From Theobroma cacao (lineage: Eukaryota; Streptophyta; Magnoliopsida; Malvales; Malvaceae): a DNA stretch of 64,000 nt. The translations under genes and the position numbers were made by a program. Shown one piece after another: positions 56,905 through 64,000 of the stretch. The DNA lies in NCBI RefSeq assembly GCF_000208745.1, contig NC_030852.1, forward strand, positions 14,992,052-15,056,051. Reading direction: 5' to 3'. The notes under the pieces were generated by a model. The model searched no databases. It saw only the letters and a list, made by a program, of their open reading frames with translations, and was not told where the DNA came from. Numbering within the stretch: position 1 is the stretch's first letter; every line of letters begins with the position of its first letter.

Positions 56905-58142
56905 TGTGAGACCTCGACCCCTATAGGCTCGTAACTACGTGTAGACACGATAACCCCAGACCAGGGGTAATTTCATCATTTCCTTAGTGAGCCCCTAGAA
57001 GTATGCTTTCAAACAATATTAAGGCCTAAGTAGGCGTAAGGCAAAAATGAATGATGAAAATAAGGGTAAATGATGAAGGAAATAAAAATAATGATGATTT
57101 CCAAGGAAGGGGCAAAATGGTCATTTTTCATCTTGGGTCAAAATTTTTAAGTTTTCGTGAACTAAAGTATTTCTAGACTATTATGGACCTTGTCCCAGTG
57201 TCAAACGAGTAAACAGATAGCACAAAGGATTGAAGGAAAACAAGTTAACTTGTTAAGGGCATTTTCGTAATTTAAGTGGAGTTGGATAAGCTTGAGCCAT
57301 AAATATCATCTTCTAGCAGCATCTTCTCACATTTCCAGTAGCGTTTTCTTCTTCTTCCTTCTTCCCTCTCACGTTTCTTCATTCTCCATGGGAGTTTTCT
57401 TCAAGCTTCCATAACTCTCTCAAGCTAGCTCCACTTTTCATGCTTTTGTGTACCCTTTCATAGAACCTTTGTGCTCTTTCACTTTCTCACTTTAAAACCC
57501 TTGAAAAGTCTTACTTCCAAATTTTTTCTCACTAGCTAGGTGTTTTAGAGAGAGAAAGAGGGAATTTCTATAATAGCTTGAAAATTATTGGAAATAATTT
57601 CAAAGTTACAAAGCTACCAAGGTGAGTAGTGAATTAAAAAATATTTTTAGTTGTTGATAATGTCTAGTAATTTGATTTGTGAGTGTTATTGTTGAGATTG
57701 TTTAATCATTTTTAGTGTGACTAGAGTAGTGCAAATAATAGCCATTTAATGGTAGTTGGAAGCTAGTAGGAATGACTAGTAGAACTCAATTTAGAAAATA
57801 GCTTTGGAATAGTATTAATGCCAAGTTGGGTTGATGGTGATGATGCTAATGTGATGATAGGTTCCAATGAAGCCCTACCACCCCATTTGGACTATTAGAA
57901 GAAGTTAGAGTTGAGTAAAGATTTAACGAATACCGGTGAGTGAACTTGCATTTAAAAATTTCTTTGGAAATGTAAATGTATTTGGGGTGAAAAATTTGAA
58001 TGATTTTATCCAACTTTTCTTTAAAAATATACCTAGGGAACAAGCCTTTGGTGAAATGTTTCTATCTTGTGAAAATGTGCCATATAAATGGTTCATGTGT
58101 TATCACAATATGTTGATATGTATAATATGCATTGGATGTTCC

Positions 58143-58290
58143 TTTTTGTGTGATAATGATGACCCAGCTATTTGCATGTGGGAGTGCATATAAGCTGATG
58201 ATGACCCAGCTATGTGCGGTGTAGGAGTGCACATGAGCTGATGATGATCCAATTATGTGCGAGTAGGGAGTGCATATGAGCTGATGATGG
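58143..58290 (+). repeat. Tandem units in solo LTR A10
   Basis: Three units with GCTATTTGCATG or TATGTGCGGTGTAGG, then GAGTGCACATGAGC, separated by TGATGATGACCC. Confidence 0.85.
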
Positions 58291-58487
58291 TGGGATGGTA
58301 TAAATGATGATGTATATATATATAAATATGTGTTATAGAAAGTTCATGAGTATGGTATATGGTTGTAATACACGTGAATCTTGTATGTTAAACCTTGGAA
58401 ATTTCTAAGCATGTTCAAGTTGATCTTGTCTTTGCAGCTAAATGGCCTTTTCTTGAGAGAATGAAAACTTGTTGTGGGTGTCTTATT

Positions 58488-58682
58488 TCTCGCTGTAGTG
58501 AGATTCATTCTTGCTGTAGCGAAAAATTCTCGGGTTTGGAGGGTTACATTGGCTTGATTCTCGTTGCAGCGAGAAAGTTGCTGATGCTCCTCGCTGCAGT
58601 CAGAAACTTTCTGTTTTGTCACCTGAATCTTGTTGTAGCGAGAAACTTTCTGTTTTGTCGCATGAATCTCGCTACAGTGAGA
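58488..58682 (+). repeat. Palindrome array in solo LTR A10
   Basis: About six sites of the CTCGCTGCAGCGAG type, mostly with one or two CG to TG or CA changes. Confidence 0.88.
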
Positions 58683-59477
58683 AACTTTCTGTCCAGCATG
58701 CTATCTTGTTGGTTGCTGCCCCATTTTCCATTTCATTAACACCACAGTTGATCATGGACTCTCAACGTTAAGGGATTTATTTAATTAAGTTTAAAAGGAG
58801 GGGTTTTAGAGAGAAACCTTTGTCCAGTTGATAATTTGAGCCCAAACCTGTTGTTTCATTTGACTTGCTTGAATATTACTAAAGCTTTCATTCTTCAAAT
58901 TCTTTGTTATGTATGGATATTTCATCATCAAGGGATTAACTCATTAACGGTTTAATAAGGGGTTTTAATCAGAACCAAACTAAATTGCATTGTTTTTGAA
59001 ATAAGTGCATCATAGTTTCTTTAAACGTTCCTTATCGTTTGCTTGTTTCCTTCATTTGTTCACTCACTAGGTTTATACTCACCATTTTCAACTTCATGTT
59101 TTCAGATCAAGAGGTAGCCGATAACTAGGTCGAGGTGTCCTTGTAGATTCGTTTCCTTGGTAGGTATCTCGGCATTCAATACTTGAACTTTCCCCGAGTT
59201 TTTTCTTTGAAAGTCGAGTATCCCTTTTTGTTGTGTATAGACAAACCCGATGTAAATTATTAAGATATATGTTTTAGACAATGTATGTATATTTGATCAG
59301 AAATGCCACTACGAGATGGCAATGGTTAGCATTATTTTGAATTGAAATTATGAAATGTGACTTTAAAAACTTATGATGGAATGATGGACAGGTTATATAA
59401 ATAGGCTTGCTTGGGCTTAGTGGGCTATGTCCATTGGGCCCATGCGCAGGTTATGGCCCGAAATTTGGGTCGTGACA

Positions 59478-60344
59478 GTAGCTGAGAATTGGCCAAGGCC
59501 TACGAATGTCACAAAAATGAGAAGTTTTCTCGGTATGGCCTATTATTATAGATGCTTTGTATAGCATTTCTCAAAGATAGCGTCTCCCCTCAAGAAATTA
59601 ACACAAAAAAGAGTTAGATTTGAATGGTTAGATGCCTATGAGACTAGTTTTCAAAGGCTTAAGGCCTGTTTCACCTCAGCACTCATACTGAGCTTGCCTT
59701 GTGAGACTGGAGACTACACTGTGTATTATGATGTGTCACAAGTTGGTTTGGGCTACGTATTGATGCAAAATGGAAAAGTCATAGCATATGCATCCCGTCA
59801 ACTAAAGAGGCATGAGCAGAACTACCCTACGCATGACTTAGAGATGGTTGCAAATGTCTTTACTTTGAAAATTTGGCGCCATTATCTCTGTGGTGAAACT
59901 TGTGAACTATATATTGATCATAAGAGTTTGAAGTATATATTTCAACTGAGATATTTAAATTTAAGGCAGCGTAGGTGGTTAGAACTGTAGAAAGATTATG
60001 ATTGCACCATACTCTACCATCCTTGCATGGCTAATGTAGTGGCAGATGCCTTGATCCAAAACTCAATGGGAAGTTTGGCACATGTGATCGTAGAGAAAAG
60101 ATATCTAGTGCAAAGTTTGTATGATCTAGGCAATATGGGTGTACACTTTAAGGTTAATGATTCTAACACCTTGTTGGCACATTTTAGAGTTTGATCGATG
60201 AGATTGAATCAGATTAGGAATGCCCAGAATCATGATGAATATATGGTGAATATATTTGGAGAAATGAGCAAATATAAAGCTCGAGACTTTGTATACGACA
60301 CAAATGGTTTAATGAGGTATTGATCACGAATTTACGTGCTAGAT
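59478..60344 (+). pseudogene. Element H RT connection and RNase H
   Basis: It resumes with ENWPRPTNVTKMRSFLGMAYYYRCFV and then RNase [24 protein letters not shown] (first Asp kept), [19 protein letters not shown] (Glu kept), [11 protein letters not shown] (Asp kept) and [12 protein letters not shown] stop follows near 59988, then [13 protein letters not shown]. The linker towards integrase runs to 60344 with two more stops. Integrase itself is not in the window; the insertion at 60345 falls just before its zinc site. Confidence 0.92.
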
Positions 60345-60994
60345 TGTCATGACCCAATTTCCCGGGCCATGACTGGCGCATGAGCTCAATGAGCATAGCT
60401 CACTAAGCCCCAGCAAGCCTATCCATTTACCTTTGCTTAACAAATTTATCATATCATGCATACACACACACCTTTTCCCGGGTGTGAACATAGCCAAAAC
60501 ACAATGGCATTATCGATAATAATATACATTCACTATACCAGTCATGTATTTAGCAATTTACATTGCATACACATATTCACATTGTTAGATTGTATTCACA
60601 ATACAAAAGAACCTATGACTTCTTGCGGAGACATTTACAATAAAAGGGATTACTATCGAATGCCAGACACATACCCAGGAGATGCACTACGGGGACTCCT
60701 CGATCTAGGGTCCAACAATCACCTGATCAGAAAACATGAATTTTTATAAAACGTGAGTACAATACTCAGTGAGTGAACAAGGAAGGGAACAAGCAACAAT
60801 TAGGGAGAACTTAAAATCATGAAGCACTTGTTTCAAAACAATGCAATTTAGTTCATTCCTATTTAAAACCCCTCAAAACCCGAGAGTTTCTCGTTGCAGC
60901 GAGCATGAATTTTGCTGTAGCGAAAACGGAACAACAAGAGAAACATTTTTCCTCACTCAACAAAAAGCCATCCTGCTAAACTAATAAAATCAAC

Positions 60995-61494
60995 NNNNNN
61001 NNNNNNNNNNNNNNNNNNNNNNNNNNNNNNNNNNNNNNNNNNNNNNNNNNNNNNNNNNNNNNNNNNNNNNNNNNNNNNNNNNNNNNNNNNNNNNNNNNNN
61101 NNNNNNNNNNNNNNNNNNNNNNNNNNNNNNNNNNNNNNNNNNNNNNNNNNNNNNNNNNNNNNNNNNNNNNNNNNNNNNNNNNNNNNNNNNNNNNNNNNNN
61201 NNNNNNNNNNNNNNNNNNNNNNNNNNNNNNNNNNNNNNNNNNNNNNNNNNNNNNNNNNNNNNNNNNNNNNNNNNNNNNNNNNNNNNNNNNNNNNNNNNNN
61301 NNNNNNNNNNNNNNNNNNNNNNNNNNNNNNNNNNNNNNNNNNNNNNNNNNNNNNNNNNNNNNNNNNNNNNNNNNNNNNNNNNNNNNNNNNNNNNNNNNNN
61401 NNNNNNNNNNNNNNNNNNNNNNNNNNNNNNNNNNNNNNNNNNNNNNNNNNNNNNNNNNNNNNNNNNNNNNNNNNNNNNNNNNNNNNNNNNNNNN
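60995..61494. other. Assembly gap (500 N)
   Basis: Run of 500 N inside the mosaic LTR, in its family A part. The round length suggests a gap of unknown size. Confidence 0.99.
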
Positions 61495-61640
61495 CATCAT
61501 CATCATCACCAGCTCATGCGCACTCCCTACTCGCACATGGCTGGGTCATCACCGGGTTATGCGCACTCCCTACTCGCACATAACCGGGTCATCCTCGGCT
61601 TATGCGCACTCCCTACTCGCACATAGCCGAGTCAACATAA
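61495..61640 (-). repeat. Tandem units in the mosaic LTR
   Basis: Three units reading CTCATGCGCACTCCCTACTC or TTATGCGCACTCCCTACTCG, then CACATA and GCCGGGTCATC, the reverse of those in A9 and nearly identical to them. Confidence 0.9.
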
Positions 61641-62751
61641 TTACACAACATTATATTCAAACATATATGTATATCAACATAAAGCAGCCACATAGAAATC
61701 TATAATAACCACATTTCATAACACAGACCTTTTCTGAAAAGCTTGTTCCCAAGGTATTCATTTTCATGAAAAATTGCATAAAATCATTCAAACACTTTGT
61801 TCAAAACAGTTATATTCCCAAAACAATTTTGATAGGCAGTCCATTCACAAGTGTCGAAAATTCGGATTCCGGGTGAACTCAGACTAATAGTCCTCAGGCC
61901 CAATTCCTTTGCCTTTTCCGTACGTCTCACCACCTTGACAAATAAAAAAGTCGAGAAATTTACTATATTGTCCCTAAATTGATATAAATTAATTTAAATT
62001 ACTAATGCTTCATATGTAAATGCAAAAATATGTCCAATTACCGCTTAATCACGGTATCGATTAAATTCGACCGATCATCCGATTAATCGACGATTATGTC
62101 CAAATCACCTCCAAATTAATTCATTTCTCCTCTAATACCTTAATTTACCACATACATTTAAATAAAACCAAATTCAGCATTAGAACCCTCACAGTTCCTT
62201 ATAGAAAAATTTGGTCATTTGGTGCACTAGCATCGAATTTTTTGCTACATAACCGTTTCACCTTAATTCATCATTTTCCATGCCATTTTCCTTGAAATAA
62301 AAACAATCCCCCATTGATATTCAGCCCTCATGGTTCGGCCAACAAGGAACCCTAGAGAAATTGAATATTTCTTTTGTGTTTTTGTTCATAACTATGCTTA
62401 ACTATCCCTAAACACTAACATAGTCTAAAATCAAATTATTCCAACAACAATTCCTTTTCCATACCCATTTTTCAGAATTGAATTCATCATGATAACTCAA
62501 TATTCAACCATGGAAATCAAGAATAAAAGCATGGGTAAGCTAGGTATCAATGAGAATTAAAGAAATTTTAACTTACCTAGCTTGTTTCCTTGATTTCTTC
62601 ACTTTTTCTTTAAATTTCCACCTAGGTTTTCTTGTTTTTCCTTTTGTTCTTCCTTTTCTCTTGTTGCTGGATGCCTAGGCAGAATATGGTGAGGGAATTG
62701 GGGATTTAATGGGCTGATTTCTATAGAAAATAATAAAATAATCAAGCATGC

Positions 62752-62757
62752 CACGTG
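62752..62757 (-). promoter_or_regulatory. G-box (CACGTG) in the U3 part of the mosaic LTR
   Basis: The context in LTR sense is TGACACGTGGCATG, which includes the ABRE-like core ACGTGGC. Family C relatives have TGACACATGGCA (Gyp-1, 19791 copy) at the same place. A TATA-like ATTTAATGGGC block lies about 50 bases further along the LTR sense. Confidence 0.55.
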
Positions 62758-63443
62758 TCACATGCTTATTGGCTCAATTTTTTTAACTTTTTGACTTTTT
62801 CTTCTTAATTTTCAACCACAAATATTCTAGTACTTATCCAATCCTACCACAATTAAAATCCCTTGGTCTTGACAAGTGCTGGGGTGAAATATTTACCGAT
62901 TTACCCCTGAAGTGAAAAAAATTACGATTTTACCCCTATACTCCGAAATGTACCGGAATCACATTATTTCTACTTTTCAACCTCAAATAACACTAATATT
63001 GATCAATATTAACCAAATGGGACAAAAAGTGTTTTATAAAAATTTTCGTTTAGTCCTCTAGTGGCAAAATTACCATTTTGCCCTTGTGCTCCAAAAATAC
63101 CGGGAATCACAATTTTTCAGTACTAAACATCATTTTATACTCTGATAATCATAATTATATTTCATATAATTATTCTTGGTCAAATGTGATCAAATCTTGG
63201 TTAGAAATCTCCATTTAATCATCAAATGATAAAATGACCGTTTTGTCCTTAATCGGTCAATTTTCCTGATGGACTTCAAACTGGACCTTGAACTACGAAT
63301 CACTATTCTAAGCCATTCTGTGGGTTTCAAAATTTTCAATTTCCTCTTAGAATTTCTATTTGAACTAGTTCAAGGCTCGATTTAACTTAGTTGTACCACT
63401 CGGTATAATGCCGTCTTTTAATCAAGTTTGACAGGATCTCACA

Positions 63444-63454
63444 TTCTCCCCCAC
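63444..63454 (-). other. Polypurine tract of the right-hand chromovirus
   Basis: GTGGGGGAGAA in element sense, directly before the LTR start TGTGAG. It is the primer site for plus-strand DNA synthesis. Confidence 0.88.
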
Positions 63455-63504
63455 TAACAAAAATTCGGTCCCCGAATTTAAACTCAATGTAGAGTGGGTT
63501 ACCT

Positions 63505-64000
63505 TTATATATTGAAGAGGTGTGGATGCTTTGTCCGCATGTCATCCTCAGCTTCCCACGTTACCTCCTTACTAGTGTGATTCCGCCACAACACTTTCAC
63601 TGAGGCTACATCCTTTGAACGGAGCTTTTTAACTTGCCTATCAAGGATAGCTATCGGTTGTTCCTCATAGGTTAGATCATCTTGCAACTGAATGGTTTCA
63701 TACCGTATTACATGTGTTGGATTTGGGTTGTACTTCCTAAGCATGGACACATGAAACACGGGATGGATATTCGAAAGGTCTGGCGGTAATGCCAAACGAT
63801 ATGCCACTACTCCAACCCTTTCTAAGATCTCGAAGGGTCCTATATACCGAGGACTTAACTTCCTTTTCTTGCCAAACCTCATTACCCCTTTAGTTGGCGA
63901 AACTTTCAAAAATACATGATCTCCTACTTGGAACTCCAAGTCTCTCCGTCGGTTATCAGCATATGACTTTTGTCTACTTTGTGCTGTTAACATCCTCTGA
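63505..64000 (-). CDS. Integrase C-terminus with chromodomain (partial, 5' end off window)
   Basis: The frame is open from the window edge to the stop at 63505, about 164 residues. It is the end of a gag-pol polyprotein and not an independent gene, so the internal Met at 63993 is not taken as a start. The integrase C-terminal domain shows QVGDHVFLKVSPTKGVMRFG, KLSPRYIGPFEIL, VAYRLALPPDLSNIHPVFHV and SMLRKYNPNPTHVI. A chromodomain follows (ILDRQVKKLRSKDVASVKVL, then EVTWEAEDDM and the end HPHLFNI). Chromovirus chromodomains contact marked chromatin and are thought to direct insertion to heterochromatin. No stop or frameshift is visible, in contrast with Gyp-1 and H. Confidence 0.93.
   Translation of the reverse strand, partial: QRMLTAQSRQKSYADNRRRDLEFQVGDHVFLKVSPTKGVMRFGKKRKLSPRYIGPFEILERVGVVAYRLALPPDLSNIHPVFHVSMLRKYNPNPTHVIRYETIQLQDDLTYEEQPIAILDRQVKKLRSKDVASVKVLWRNHTSKEVTWEAEDDMRTKHPHLFNI

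Larger units (their letters stand above)
56905..59477 (+). repeat. Solo LTR A10, family A
   Basis: 2573 bases, TGTGAGACCTCGACC to GGGTCGTGACA. The flanks GCACT and GTAGC do not match, so the target duplication was lost or altered, but the RT frame resumes right after it. TATA-like CATAAATA at 57298-57305. Confidence 0.93.
23327..60344 (+). mobile_element. Element H: old Ty3/gypsy retrotransposon carrying a nest of LTR insertions
   Basis: H reads in order 5' LTR, PBS, gag with two knuckles, protease, RT and RNase H on the plus strand across 37 kb. The reading resumes after each insert. Inserts into H are at 23982, 28796, 34478, 38290, 40665, 43232, 53840, 56905 and 60345; two more lie inside the one at 43232. 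After removal of inserts H would have about 3 kb of internal sequence before integrase, which is off the window. Gag motif order and RT similarity suggest a Tekay-like chromovirus. All coding parts hold stops. Confidence 0.88.
60345..63443 (-). repeat. 3' LTR of the right-hand chromovirus, C/A mosaic
   Basis: In element sense it starts TGTGAGATCCTGTC directly after the polypurine tract and follows family C to about 61856. It then switches to family A (GTGAATGGACTGCC onward, tandem units, palindromes, GTGGGCC end) up to 60345. Total 3099 bases including 500 N. The switch lies at a GTGAGT-like sequence shared by both families. Confidence 0.75.
60345..64000 (-). mobile_element. Chromovirus (Ty3/gypsy) 3' end with mosaic LTR, inserted in H
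   Basis: In minus-strand order: integrase C-terminus with chromodomain (from the window edge to 63505), polypurine tract (63454-63444), 3' LTR (63443-60345). The LTR edge TGTCATGACCC follows TAGAT (60340-60344), whose duplicate must lie beyond the right edge. This is the only element besides Gyp-1 and the Sirevirus with coding sequence next to its LTR, and the only one whose visible coding part is unbroken. Confidence 0.85.

Overview
This window is repeat-rich plant DNA, most likely from the gene-poor (pericentromeric-type) heterochromatin of a eudicot. I find no host gene, tRNA or rRNA. Nearly all of it can be assigned to LTR retrotransposons: Ty3/gypsy elements of the Tekay-like chromovirus type, one Ty1/copia element of the Sirevirus (Maximus/SIRE) type, and many solo LTRs. 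Three N-runs (800, 280 and 500 bases) and one single N mark assembly gaps. The species cannot be named from the sequence.

Layout. (1) 1-7493, minus strand: a Ty3/gypsy element (Gyp-1). Pol and gag are broken by stops and one frameshift; the PBS and the complete 5' LTR are present, and its 3' LTR lies off the left edge. (2) 7494-23326: a non-coding element with an LTR end and PBS (7763/7769) and a possible PPT and 3' LTR start (23100/23101), probably a LARD-like derivative. It is interrupted by a full-length Sirevirus (9411-19615, TSD GATTA) and a solo LTR (19791-22641, TSD TAAAG). (3) 23327-60344, plus strand: one old Ty3/gypsy element (called H) cut into pieces by successive insertions. Its 5' LTR, PBS, gag, protease, RT and RNase H remain in order. 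The inserts include ten solo LTRs from three LTR families, which I call A (TGTGAGACC start), B (TGTAATACCCTG start) and C (the Gyp-1 and 19791 type). Two of these are nested inside another insert, so the deepest stack is H > B > B > C, itself probably inside the LARD-like element. (4) 60345-64000, minus strand: the 3' end of a further chromovirus with an open integrase C-terminus, a chromodomain, a PPT and a mosaic LTR (C-like 5' part, A-like 3' part).

How the parts relate. Eight of the eleven solo LTRs have perfect 5-bp target duplications. In H the reading of each host domain resumes on the far side of each insert, which supports the nest independently. The one open chromovirus integrase end carries a chromodomain, which in this lineage is thought to guide insertion to heterochromatin and fits the pile-up seen here.

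The most unusual signal is in the LTRs themselves. Several unrelated LTR families in this window each carry their own reiterated short dyad-symmetric motif: CTTAGTCGACTAAG in the Sirevirus, CTCGCTGCAGCGAG in family A, GCATGTGC/GCACATGC hairpins in family B, GTGGC/GCCAC in a B subfamily, and GATCGAC or GTTGACTA inverted repeats in H. The family A arrays lie between conserved splice-donor-like and splice-acceptor-like signals. These are the items I would look at first.
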